The notes below the pieces were generated by a model. That model was not told where the DNA came from and did no database searches. It saw only the letters and a program-made list of their open reading frames with translations. 64,000 nt of DNA, taken from the NCBI GenBank assembly GCA_003952965.2, contig CM025853.1, positions 22,430,877-22,494,876 on the forward strand, in the 5' to 3' direction. Below are positions 38,732 to 49,262 of this stretch, in pieces (positions within the stretch are counted from its first letter, which is position 1; each line of letters starts with the position of its first letter). Origin of the DNA: Morella rubra (taxonomy: Eukaryota; Streptophyta; Magnoliopsida; Fagales; Myricaceae). Both the position numbers and the translations under genes were made by a program.

Positions 38732-40749
38732 TCAAGCACTGTAACCTCGATTGGAAGGGATGCCATTGGCCTGAGTCGTGGCCATCACAAGCAGCCATGC
38801 AAGCTTCCTCCACTGACGTCTTGGAGACACAACCATTACAAATGTTGGCAAAAGCCCGCATGTGTTTCATCCCGTACTGTGTTAAGGAACCGCAGTATCT
38901 CTCGAACAGTCGAACCGGCGATCAAGTTTCATGCTTATTATGAGACGACAGCCGAAAATATGATTAAAAACCAAGAAAAAGGCAATCAAAGCAGATGAAA
39001 TGCTTGTTACCGTTGATTTCAGGCATCCCCAATCATCAACAAGACTCATTCCAGGTTCTCTCACAGAATTAAGAATGGAAGAACCTTTTTGTGGTCCATA
39101 CAAGAATGCTCCAATTAACTCCATGCTGCCATCTAAGTGAGCTCTGTGGCTCATCGTCTCGGTTATCTGCTTAACAATTTCTCTCTTTTTTTCTGATCCA
39201 TTTTCTGATCTTTTGTACTGTGATCAAATAAAGATCATAATTATGTAAACGCAAAAGCATATAAAAAAGAAAAAGGTACTTTATTTTCGCAGTATCAGCA
39301 GCTTTCTTCATATTAAAGTCAAGTTTGCCACAAGAAGACAAGCTCATTTGCCACAAGAAGACAAGCTCTGCGTCTATCTGGTTAACAACTTCCATGTGCA
39401 GGTCGAGTTTGCCATTATATGGTGGGAAGTTCAAAGTGGCAGGATCGAAACCTTGGTACAAATAAAGCTTCTCGGGTTTGATGCTCTTGTTTCCTTATTC
39501 CATTACGTGTGAACCAGCATTGTAATTGTTAAAATTGGAAGTGCGGTTCTTCACCTACCAAAAAATCATATCTAGCTAAGTATCAACTGCAAAAACAATT
39601 GGGGACAAAATGCTGACTCAACTATAATAAGGCCTAGAAGATCTTACTGATTGATATTGTTGTTCTACTGTGTCTTTCTTGAGATTGTGAGTCTCGCTGC
39701 ATAAATTAACAAATACCATTCAATTCCATTTAGATAGGCCAATAATAAAATAATTCAGAATCCCTTTCTAAAGATGTGCCACAAGAGTTGGAAGGAAAAT
39801 TTAAGAAATCTAAGAAACCCGATCAAAACATAGACAAACCAATCTAGTCCATGAACTCCAATTTCCCAAATTTCATCAATGCTTTGAGGAATCTCCAATA
39901 CTTCCCTCTAATCCAATGTATATGAGATATCTTTTAAGCTCTCTGTTATTATTTTGAAGACGATTTCATATAAATGCAGAACATATGAACTCTATAACAA
40001 CAAATCAACATCTTTCTTTGGGTGGTAAGTAGTTTAGTATATTATAAGCAAAAGTGGAGGCATCAATGCCTTGAACTCTATAACAACAATCCAGAAATTC
40101 ACCCACAGTTTTTCTAAATTTCAAAATTCAGTGTTGCATACCTATCCTCCATCCAAGCGACACTGTACAAGTCCCCGAAGCAAGTGATGTACTCTGGAGG
40201 AGGAGGCGGTTCCATCCCAGGACAATAAGTCCCCCAGCTACTCTCTTGTGCATTTGATGCCGTTGTTATATAAACATTTAGATATTTGGGCATCACCCCT
40301 TCAAAAACGCTCCCACTCTCACATGCCCCAATATACAAAACCTGAGTAAATATATATCAGGATTAAAACCCTTTAACCATCGTTTTAAATATCTCATCAT
40401 GGAAATGTTAAAAGAGGGAAACAGTTCTCTTTACCATCTCTTTGTAGGTTCCAGCTGCATGTTTCTTCTTGAGAACATTGATAAAATCCATGGCATAAAG
40501 GAAGGCATATTGGGCATCCCTACAACCAAATGATCAATAATCAGTGAGATAGATTTCCTGCTAACACACCTCTTAAGTTGTTCTATCGAACGCACCTATA
40601 ACTCCAGGACCTCCATGATCAGAGTCGTAGAGGAAGATCCTGTCATTGGGTTTGCTATCTAGAACCTTTCCACTTCCACCTTTCACTGCACTCTTGTTGC
40701 CAAGTACTGCATATAGATTTTCAGCAGTGACATGCTCACCAGTGTAGTC
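38732..40749 (-). pseudogene. Vacuolar processing enzyme (legumain) pseudogene
   Basis: Recognisable minus-strand exons of a C13 cysteine protease: 40596-40749 ([17 protein letters not shown] and the catalytic-His motif SDHGGPG), 40435-40519 (INVLKKKHAAGTYKEM), 40142-40341 (catalytic-Cys motif ACESGS, then [17 protein letters not shown]), about 39650-39700, about 39290-39555, about 39010-39155, and 38732 to about 38940 (C-terminal prodomain). VPEs process vacuolar proteins. This copy is dead: the N-terminal exons before DYTG are missing; a 1-base deletion near 40500 breaks MPNMP/FLYAMDF; an in-frame TAA (39495-39497) replaces the Tyr codon after SHVME; a 23-bp duplication (39324-39369) shifts the frame; and one extra base near 38755 shifts the end (WHP...GYSA-stop). 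The usual Glu before ACESGS is Gly. Confidence 0.9.
39324..39369 (-). repeat. 23-bp tandem duplication inside the VPE pseudogene
   Basis: The unit TTTGCCACAAGAAGACAAGC plus CTC and one variable base occurs twice back to back. As 23 is not a multiple of 3, the second copy is read in another frame (ELVFLWQ, then SLSSCGK). Confidence 0.9.
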
Positions 40750-40897
40750 CTACCATGATCATCATAACAGTCCACTAAACAGGTTAATCATAGCAATAAG
40801 ACATCACCTGGATTGATGAATATCGGTTCTTTCATTTCTATCTAATGGAGAAAAAGTGTAGCAACGAAGTCTAATCTCCACTTCTCTTTTCAAATAC

Positions 40898-40948
40898 AAG
40901 AAACTATGATAATTCGTTGTCATAGTTTCTTGTATGACAACGAATTAT
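40898..40948. repeat. Overlapping perfect inverted repeats
   Basis: CAAGAAACTATGA (40898-40910) pairs with TCATAGTTTCTTG (40920-40932). Overlapping it, ATAATTCGTTGTCATA (40909-40924) pairs with TATGACAACGAATTAT (40933-40948). The two hairpins exclude each other. Confidence 0.85.
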
Positions 40949-41849
40949 TGGCACTACAATAAATAACCTTTTAACCATCTTTCTGTGCAATTCATCTACT
41001 TACAATTAATGTCCCTCGCTAATTCATTGTCCGTAAGAAAATGGGCATTGTACATCAATATGGGATTTTCTCCTTTATTTAGAAAATTCTTATTAGTTTT
41101 CACTTCTTAAATAGTTCTAAAAAAAATTTGTGCTTTTGGTTTGAATAGTGAAGACAACATGTATCTCGGGTAATCCGCCAATAGAAGAAATACTCATCTT
41201 GTGCCATTTTTTTCGTTCTCAAGGCTCAGTTCGGCGTTAATCAAATCAACGTGTATTTTTCTTATGGGACTTTTGCTCAGAAACAAGCTCGACTATGCTG
41301 ATCTTGTGGTGCTATTTTGCAATTTTTGGTCATTTATCTTCGTTTATATTCGGAGTTCAGTTTTGTTACCGTTAGGCGTTAGGCTCTGGGTTTGTGTTTT
41401 ATTTTTGTTTGAAGATGTCCCCAATAAACTAGCAGTCTAGGAAGGCCTGGGCAACGGATGAACGTCTCACTTGGTAGCATCTGTTATAGTTCGTTTCAGT
41501 TTAGAAAATGGGATTCACTCCCTGTTTCCAGCCCTATAGAAGGCGCTGTTTGATTTGATCGCGACAGACAATCCTTCTGTTTGGGAGGCACCACTCTTAA
41601 GTACTCCTTAGGGCTGTGCATAACCGGTGGCAGTGGTGGTTATGCCCTCCACCGCCACTGCCACCGCTATAGATGGTTGTCAAAAAATTGACACCACCCC
41701 CGCCACCGTTAAGGAAAGAAACCGGCCCCTAACGGTGGTGGTAGCAGTTACCGTCACCTACACCAGAGATTACAAAAATCACAAAAAAAAAAAAAAAATT
41801 AAAACAGAGCTAATCGTAAAAAAATCACGACAGAGCTAATTGCAACCAA

Positions 41850-42195
41850 ATGGCAAAAAAATCCACAAATCCAACAGCAAATTACAACCAAATCGAAAAA
41901 AAATCCACAAAATCAGCAGCAAATTACAACCAAATTGCAAAAAAATCCACAAAACCAGCAGCCAAATCGCAAAAAAATCCACAAACCAGTAGCAATTACA
42001 ACCAAATCGCAAAAAAATCCACAAAACTAGCAGCAAATCGCAAAAAAATTCACAAATCCAACAGCAAATCGCAACCAAATTGCAAAAAAAACCCACAAAC
42101 CCAGCAGCAAATTATAACCAAATCGCAAAAAAATCCACAAAACCAGTAGCAAATCGCAACGAAATAGCAAAAAAATTCTAAACCCAGCAGCAAAT
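41850..42195 (+). repeat. Minisatellite inside the hAT element
   Basis: Irregular tandem repeats built from AAAAAATCCACAAA, CCAGCAGCAAAT and CGCAACCAAAT segments, period roughly 30-45 bp with units skipped or merged, about nine copies. It encodes only low-complexity Asn/Lys/Ser peptides and is not a gene. Confidence 0.85.
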
Positions 42196-42212
42196 CGCAA
42201 CAAAACTAGAGG

Positions 42213-42213
<1 letters not shown>

Positions 42214-42244
<31 letters not shown>
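42214..42244 (+). repeat. (GA)n microsatellite
   Basis: An uninterrupted GA dinucleotide run within the hAT element, after GGGAGGGAGA. Confidence 0.9.
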
Positions 42245-42247
<3 letters not shown>

Positions 42248-42683
42248 AGTTGCTGCAGAAGGGAAGATAGAACTAAAAATGGCTTGTAGCCGTTTCTTCC
42301 TGCAGAAGGGGGTGCGGTTGAAGGAGAGTTGCGGGCCGGCAGTAGAGAGCTAAGTGAAAGCACTGAGAGGGATCGAGAGAATTGAAGGAGAAAGAGAGGT
42401 AAGTAGGGCGAGGGCTGCGCAAAATGAGGGAGGGAGGGCAAGCCCGTCGAGGGGGAAAAAAAACCCTAAGCTACTAAATGAAACGACGCCGTAGCGTCTT
42501 TTAACAAAAAAACAAAAAAACAAAAACGGTTTGGCAGTGAACAGCTCAGCAATGGGCGGCGGTGGGCGGTTTCACCGCCCCTGCTACTAAGCGGGGAGCG
42601 GTGACCGGTACTGATACCCGTACCAATGGCAGTGCCGATTAACTGGCCCACCACCGATACCGGTGAATAGCCCTAGTACTCCT

Positions 42684-42895
42684 CTATCTGTGGGTTCGAG
42701 TTGCATATTTACTAGACCAAATTTTTTAACTTATCTACAAAATGGGGAAGAGTAGATGAGAATAATTTACTTTGGTCTCATATTTGGCTTCACCAAACAG
42801 CGTATTGGGAAAGAAACTCGTCCTCCGACATTTTTTAATCCACTTCAAATCCAAACCACCTATATACGCACCAAATGATATTAAGTTTCTATTAT
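42684..42895. mobile_element. Dispersed repeat flanking the hAT element
   Basis: In inverse orientation this matches 22015-22165 (shared phrases around ACAAAATGGGG, CATATTTGGCTTCACCAAAC and CCACCTATATACGCACCAAA). It continues on the other side of the hAT insertion at about 41560-41608, which matches 22718-22750. The hAT therefore inserted into a member of the same repeat family as the LINE arms. Confidence 0.65.
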
Positions 42896-43475
42896 TTTTA
42901 GGTACGAGAAGAAATCTATAAGACAAGCCTACCTACTGCATGGATGATTTTCAAAGAGGCTAGTGTGGTGGTCCTCAACCTACGATCCCTCCACATAAGT
43001 TAACAGTATGATCTTAAAGAGAATTGAATTTGAAACCATGCGTCTTATTAATACAATATCTGATACACCCTAACCATCAAGCTAGGTTTGCGTTTCTAAT
43101 TTTGATCTCTTCAAAACAAAAACAAGAAGTAAAAAAAAAAAGTAACGGTGTAGGAAAAAATTGGCATGCTTTCTTTATCTGTCAATTTCCTGAGACTTAT
43201 TGGTTTCATGATCAGAACAAATAGAAAAAGAGGATATTAGAGAATCACGAGCCAAGACGCCTATCCATTTAAAAGAAAAAAGACTAATGCCCAAAGCCTT
43301 AATTTAGATAAGAATTAAGAAATCATAGCAAAACTGGGAGTTTCCCACTAATAGAATCTAATGGACTGTGGGATGGATTAACATGAGCACCGTTGGTCGT
43401 TTTATAAAAACAGATGAAAGTAACGCAAGAGTGGTTAGGGCATGAGGGCCATTAGATACTTTTGACATTCAGAAA

Positions 43476-43517
<42 letters not shown>

Positions 43518-44187
43518 GTAATTTGTGACAAAATGGTTCGGCACTATCCAGTCTTTGATACATTATTTACGGGTACGATATGTTTGCATCACATTCACAT
43601 ATTCAACCAGTTTAGGCACAGCCGCACAAATGAACCATCTCTATATGAAGCTTCAAAGAAACAACATTTGATGCATACTTCATTTGCTATTTCACGGGTT
43701 AATGCAGAACACTTGGTAACAAACGATAAAACAATCGAAAGCACCAACGGACTAGCCTACCAGAGTGCCATTGGAATCAAGAGTGTTGTCGCAGAAGCTT
43801 GAGCTTGTGACCATCCCCAGCTACTCAGTGACTGCTTGCTACTCCATTATGCCGGCTCAGGACTCGGAGACATTATCGGTTCATTGCTAGAACCCGAACA
43901 AAATTAGAGCACAGATTCTCTCTTTCCAATTCGGATATGATTATTCAACGGTCAGTAGTGGATGGGTTCTGGACATGAAAGCTTGTCCAGAAGTGTTTCA
44001 TCATCATGAGCAACAGAACACACCCAGATTCATTCATTCTAAGGTATAGCTCAAGTACTTTAAGATGGTTCATCTCCCAGTATTCCGAGTGAAGATAGCT
44101 GCTACACTTTCTCACACTAGAAAAACAAATATGTCTTCCTTTTAACATTTTTTGCAAAAGATATAAACATTGTTTCGACATTCATTC
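42896..44187. other. Spacer downstream of the PORR gene
   Basis: AT-rich DNA with an (AT)n microsatellite at 43479-43512. An open frame at 43512-43802 (plus) has no recognisable domain. The 3' end of the minus-strand PORR transcript probably lies at its upper end. Confidence 0.5.
43479..43512. repeat. (AT)n microsatellite
   Basis: About 17 uninterrupted AT dinucleotides after an A run. Probably length-variable. Confidence 0.95.
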
Positions 44188-45660
44188 TTACCAAGGTTCC
44201 ATATTTGCTCCATTGGTGTCATTATGAAGAGAAGCAGAATCTGCAGTCCAAAATACCCCATTCTCAATTTGGCCTAATGACTCATTGGTCTCATCCTCAT
44301 CATCAGTAATATCACAATCCAAATCTGAACCTTCATCCTCGAACAAGTCATCCAATTCATCACCATAATCCTCATCATAGTTATCACCCTCATAACCATC
44401 ATCATCACCTCCACCAGAGTTAACAGTAGCATAGTTATGGATCCTGGCCTTTCTCCTCTCTCGTCTCATTTTTTTCCCTTCCCTAACCAACATCAACAAC
44501 TGATCTTTTATCACCGAAGTCTCATCCTTCTCCAATAGTGCTCCTCTCTCATCATACCCCTCCACCAGAAACACAGAGTCTCTCTGCCCTTTCAAACTCA
44601 CGTAAAATAGCTCTGGGTGCCTCACAATCATTGCCCTCAACTTGTTAGGCAGCCCAAACTCCATCCTGAAATGAGTCAAGTGGTCAATTAAAGTCCTCTT
44701 TTCAATCATCATCCCCAACACCTCTCTTACCACTGCACATGCTCTTTTCTCTGCCTCAATGGACTCTTTGGCAAATTTCCCGACAGAAGCATCATAAGGG
44801 CACACATCTGGCATTTCCCCAAACTTGATCAAAAAATCCTGATGACGTCTCTTCAAGTTCAGTCCCTTTCGAAGTCTCAGTTGTTTGAATTTCAAAGGCC
44901 TGTCTACTATAAGTCCGCGCGAATGAACTTCAGGGGAAGGTAAAGGCATTGCCAAGTGTGGATCCCAGAAGACAAGCTCAAGAGCACGGCCGTAGGAGGT
45001 ATCCACAGTTCTAAATTTGTCAGGGTGGTCATTGCAGAGGCGGGAACGGAAATTAGGCGGGAGGCCAAGATCTGGACCAAGGTGAACCAACTTTGACAGA
45101 AGAAGCCGACGGTGAGAAGAAAGCATGAGAAGTTTCTGGAGTTTGGTTGCCAAGGTCATCGACATTGCTGATTTGAGATTTAACTCCTGGGTGGCAAGGG
45201 CGGCCGCAGCGGGGGTTAGACGGACACAGCGTTTACAGTATGATTTTGTTGCATTTAGTGGGGTGGGTGCTCTTGGGAGTGGGAAGATTTCAAAAATTAA
45301 TGGATAACGATGGATCATCGACAGGATTGAGCGAGGCTTTGAAAGGGTAAGGTAAGATCGACATTTCGAAACAATGTGGAGTGGCAGATAGTGTTTTGGT
45401 TTCGAAAGGAGCAAGGTTTTCAGCTTCTGAATAAACCGAATCTTGTTTTGCTTCACAATATGCCTGTCTAGTGAAGGACTTCGAACAATTTTGACAGAGG
45501 AACAAGAAATAGTAACAGAAACCTTTCTGAAGTCCTTCCTGTTCTTATAATTTTGGTTGGTGTTTGCATGTAGCAAAGAAGGATTCCTAGGGAGTAAAGT
45601 GGAATTGAGAAAAGAGATTGGCCAATCCCTTTGGAATGAGAAAGGCAAGGACAATGCCAT
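44188..45660 (-). CDS. PORR-domain organelle RNA-binding protein
   Basis: A single-exon frame of 490 residues. The N-terminus is rich in Ser/Arg with few acidic residues, like an organelle transit peptide. Residues about 65-395 form a plant organelle RNA recognition (PORR, formerly DUF860) domain: IVKQNKIRFIQKLKTLLLSK, KPRSILSMIHRYPLIFEIF, LNLKRRHQDFLIKF, and the late block PNKLRAMIVRHPELFYVSLK. PORR proteins such as WTF1 bind group II introns in chloroplasts or mitochondria and aid their splicing. An unusual acidic tail (about 420-462, Asp/Glu-rich) follows a basic KKMRRERRKAR stretch. The specific paralogue and its target intron cannot be assigned. The stop follows MEPW, but CCTTG|GTAAGA at that point is also a good donor, so an alternative C-terminus is possible. 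Confidence 0.9.
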   Translation of the reverse strand: MALSLPFSFQRDWPISFLNSTLLPRNPSLLHANTNQNYKNRKDFRKVSVTISCSSVKIVRSPSLDRHIVKQNKIRFIQKLKTLLLSKPKHYLPLHIVSKCRSYLTLSKPRSILSMIHRYPLIFEIFPLPRAPTPLNATKSYCKRCVRLTPAAAALATQELNLKSAMSMTLATKLQKLLMLSSHRRLLLSKLVHLGPDLGLPPNFRSRLCNDHPDKFRTVDTSYGRALELVFWDPHLAMPLPSPEVHSRGLIVDRPLKFKQLRLRKGLNLKRRHQDFLIKFGEMPDVCPYDASVGKFAKESIEAEKRACAVVREVLGMMIEKRTLIDHLTHFRMEFGLPNKLRAMIVRHPELFYVSLKGQRDSVFLVEGYDERGALLEKDETSVIKDQLLMLVREGKKMRRERRKARIHNYATVNSGGGDDDGYEGDNYDEDYGDELDDLFEDEGSDLDCDITDDEDETNESLGQIENGVFWTADSASLHNDTNGANMEPW

Positions 45661-48380
45661 TATTCAAACTAAAGCTTGACAAGCTTTAAAGGCTACTCCA
45701 TGTGGAAGGAGGGTAAAATTGCCATGAGATTTGGTAATATAAGACCATAGTCAAAATCTCTCCAGTTGCTAATAACATCAAATAATCCAGCAAGAAGGCC
45801 GCTACTTAGAAGGTTGGAGAGAATTCTCATTGGTAAGCAAACTGATCAAGGGGTGCTGCATAGGTGATGGTGAAAACCACTTCATCTATAGCAGGTTCTG
45901 CATGAACTCACTTTCCATCTGCAAGGAGACATTCAATGCCACGTCTTAACAAAGTCCACAAGTGCTAAAATATAATGCCTAGTTAACATGGAGTGGTTGC
46001 TTAAATATGCGAAGAGTACTTTTCTAATAAAACATGGTTGTATAAATGCCCAAATGGAGTTAGCTGTACGCAAAGAGAAATGACGGGCAAGAGAGAAAAA
46101 ACAGGAAAAATTGAGTTCCCCAGCTTCATTTTTTCTCCTCTTACAGTCTGCTACTCATATAAAAACAGATGGGAGAGAGAGAGAGGAGAGAGCGAGAGAA
46201 TTCTATTTATAATTATGCGTGTCATCAATTCATGGGATAAAGAATCAGATAATGAATTGCTTGATGACACAAAAAACTGCACTTTGATACATATTGATTG
46301 GAAACTAATCCCAAAACTGCATTTGGTAAGAAACTAACTCTAAATATGCATATGAGATAACAATATTCTTGTATAAAGCAGAAACCTTGGAATTGAACAA
46401 AAAATTACCCAGTCAAAATGTGGGACCTTAACCACAAAAAAGTGTCGGAAAGCATTAATTTGTCAAGACTTCTAATCTTTTTAGTTGTCATGGAAATAAG
46501 AGGAATATGCAACAAAGCTAACCTCTTTAGTTTATTTGCTCAATTAATTTAGAGATATTTAAGAACAGTTTGATTGTCTAATCGACATAAGTGACTAGAG
46601 TCTGTATCTCACTCATTGACAAAAAAATTGCGGCCAACAAAATCAATGACATGCTTTGTTTAAATTGATTCCATAAAACCGTAATTTCAATATTTTAGAA
46701 GTAGATAAGCTGATCGCTGCCATTTCCAGATGTCCATATTCAAGAGGAGGATTCTAGGCTGGAAATTTTATAAAACAAAATGCAGAAATTCAATTTTCAT
46801 GGGCATCCAAATTTGCCCTTAAGGTTTCATTCCAAACTCAGTAGAATGTACAGTTTAAACTTAACGTCTATTCAAGCACTATCTCTAAACCAAATCATCA
46901 CCGTTAAAGCATAAAATGATTACACTAATGAGAGACGTATTCAGCTGGGTTCTCAAAATACAGTCCATAAAAATATTAGCTGCCGAGAAGTGATAGGAGG
47001 CAAAATATTGAAGTCTGAAGACGCACCTGTTCTTTCCGTTAGATATAGGCTTGGTATTCTAGTATGGAGAAATGGAAGAAAGCAAAGGATTACATGGTCC
47101 TAGTTCATGAATCGCATCATATCTGAAAACCAGTTACAGCAGCCATGTTCTTGTTCTTTCTTTTCCTCATTTACTTAATAAAGGTACCTCTTTTCATTCC
47201 AGGTGCAGGAGCCATGTTCCTTCTTTTGTTTGTATCTAATTGCAATTAGATTAAAGATGTATCCACGAATAACGTAGACATTATAACGAACATATGAAAC
47301 GCATGCTATAAACTCCAACTTTCTTTATTAGGAAGCCCAAACAAGTGAAGATTCCGAAAGTAGGTGCAGATGAAGAAACGCCCTTGAATACAACTGCTAT
47401 TTGGGAGAAACAACAAGAAGTTGCACGCATGGAAGTGGATAAAAACAAAGCAATAACTTACCTGAAGATTCTGAGCTACACGTCACTCAATTTCCTGGGA
47501 CTGCTTCAAGGGTTGGGTAAAAGGAGAAGAAACGGTCTGCTAAACTAATAGGAAATGGGTAGGCAGAACTTATGGCTGCTGGGCGGTTTTAAGTTCAAGG
47601 AGTATGACGGACATCGATAAGGACGAACAGTCGAGCGGGATGAGTTTAGCCTGCAACCTTTTGGCATTGGTTTATAGCCGCTTTACCTCGTGTAAAGATC
47701 CGCGATGTCCGTATATTATAATATAATACCACCACGTGTTCGCGGTTAAAAACAGTTGACAGTTAACAAAACGTGGCCTAAAAGAAAAAAGGGCAAAAAC
47801 TTTTCGTTATTTAATTAGTTTTTTTTTTTTTTTTTTTAATAAAAGGGCTTGAAATGTTTGATATCAAAAATTTGGGATCTCAAAATTTTCATCCTAATAA
47901 AATATTTTTTAAATTTTTTTTAATAAATTATAACTTTTCACTTAAATAAATATAAAAAAATTTCATTCAAATATCTCTTTTTATTTTTTCACCAATTCTC
48001 ACACTTTAAAATTTTTATTATTCTAAATTTTTTTATAATCAAATATTACTGTATGGGAAGCTCTATTGAAATATAAAAAATTCGATGAGACTAAAACAGG
48101 TACTTACCATTAATGACCTCCCACTTAAAGTTCCATCACAGGAGGAATCAAATTCAAAATCGTATATAAAGAGTCCAAAATTATACAGTCTCAAGTGTCA
48201 TTCCCACCATGCTACCAACGTGAATGGTTAATTATAAGGACGTTGCTGTAATTTAACTTTTGGAAGGGCAAAGTATTATATTCTATTCTTAGGGAATTAA
48301 AGTAATTTTTTTTTTTTTTAAAAGGGTTCAATTAAAAAAAAATCCAATTTATTGAAGTTTTGGAACGGCCCTACCCTGAT
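45661..48380. other. Intergenic region upstream of the PORR gene
   Basis: AT-rich DNA containing the PORR promoter and, on weak evidence, a leader exon near 47475-47700. T-rich runs lie near 47820 and 48307. No other gene or repeat was recognised. Confidence 0.45.
47475..47700 (-). promoter_or_regulatory. Possible 5' leader exon of the PORR gene
   Basis: On the minus strand a less AT-rich stretch ends CAGAATCTTCAG before GTAAGTTATT, a near-consensus donor, about 1.8 kb upstream of the PORR start. It could be a noncoding first exon. Read on the plus strand, the same stretch holds an open frame at 47345-47548 without a recognisable domain. Confidence 0.25.
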
Positions 48381-48387
48381 AAAGGTG

Positions 48388-48869
48388 AGTACTGGAACAG
48401 ATGAAATTGGAATAAGCCATTCCGGTTCCGGTTTCAATACTCACCGAAACTCAAAATTTCATTCCAGTTTTATTTCCATTCTAGAATGGAGCCGAAATTT
48501 CTGGAAACGGAATCCGAAAATTCCAATTCGATTAAGAGAGGAAGAACTTGAACTGTCCAGAAGCATCAAAAATGAAAACATGCTTTCAAGAAACAAAAAA
48601 TAGTTTTCATAACAGTCACCATCCCCATATGGCCACATCATTGCCAATGGTAAGAGATATCTAAGTCAATGGCATTATGGGGGTATGATCAACATATATA
48701 TATATATAAAACAATTTTTTTTAAAAAAAAAAGCACAATCATGACATGAACTTGCAAAGAGAAACACCGAGAGCAAGACGAGCAAGATAACAATGGCATT
48801 TATAGGTAACAGAATATGATATTTACAAAATATAACATTTTACAAAATTAAAATTAACAAACCTCACCT

Positions 48870-48904
<35 letters not shown>

Positions 48905-49262
48905 CTTGGGCGCTGGCGAGTGGTAGCTGGGAGTTGGGATGACTGGAGGCAGTGGAGGCTTTAATAAAGAAGAGTCAAAAGACTCTAGAAGAGAGATTGA
49001 AAAGTTTCTCGACTCTCGCGTGACCTGGGTCATTTTGACCCAGGTAACTTTTTTTTTTTTTTAACACCTTAGTCTTGAATTAATTTTTTTTTTTTTTAAA
49101 AAAAATTCTAGAACCGAAAATTTTGGCATTTCCTCTGGAATTTTCGATTCTAGAATTTTCTAAAAATGGGATCCAATTTTGATACCGGAATAGGTCGAAA
49201 CCAATACCGGAAACCGGAATCAGCATTTTCGATTTCCATTGAAAAAAATTCTCACCCTTAGG
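48388..49262. mobile_element. Probable degraded hAT-like element
   Basis: The left side starts near TAAAGGTGAGTACTGGAAC and the right side, read inward, starts TAAGGGTGAGAATTTTTTTC. Both are followed by GGTTCCGG-rich subterminal sequence, a layout common in hAT elements. A (GA)n run lies inside (48872-48901). No target duplication was found, so the borders are approximate. Confidence 0.4.
48872..48901 (+). repeat. (GA)n microsatellite
   Basis: About 15 GA dinucleotides in the middle of the probable hAT-like element. Confidence 0.9.

Larger units (their letters stand above)
41609..42675. mobile_element. Non-autonomous hAT transposon with 8-bp TSD
   Basis: 1067 bp. The left end TAGGGCTGTGCATAACCGGT and the right end read inward (TAGGGCTATTCACCGGTATC) form imperfect terminal inverted repeats of the hAT type. 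The 8-bp target duplication GTACTCCT is intact at 41601-41608 and 42676-42683. Subterminal regions are rich in GGTGG and CCACC motifs. No transposase frame is present. The middle holds a minisatellite (41850-42195) and a GA microsatellite (42214-42244). The perfect TSD suggests a fairly recent insertion. Confidence 0.92.

Noticed and set aside
40949..41000. CACTACAATAAATAA phrase resembling a CACTA transposon end
   Set aside because: Only one end is visible; no partner terminus, TSD or transposase was found nearby.
41836..42149. Repetitive frames on both strands (FFCNLVAICCW-like and KKSTNPTANYNQ-like)
   Set aside because: Both are translations of the minisatellite in the hAT element and not a repeat protein gene.
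42660..42720. GGTTCGAGTTGC, similar to a tRNA/SINE B box
   Set aside because: No matching A box at the proper distance and no tRNA-like fold; it belongs to the dispersed repeat interrupted by the hAT element.
43512..43802. A 96-codon plus frame between the hAT element and the PORR gene
   Set aside because: No recognisable domain, and it starts directly at the end of an AT microsatellite.
47345..47548. A 67-codon plus frame (MKIPKVGADEETPLN...)
   Set aside because: It looks protein-like but has no domain I know. The opposite strand has a good donor, so a leader exon of the PORR gene is an equally good reading.
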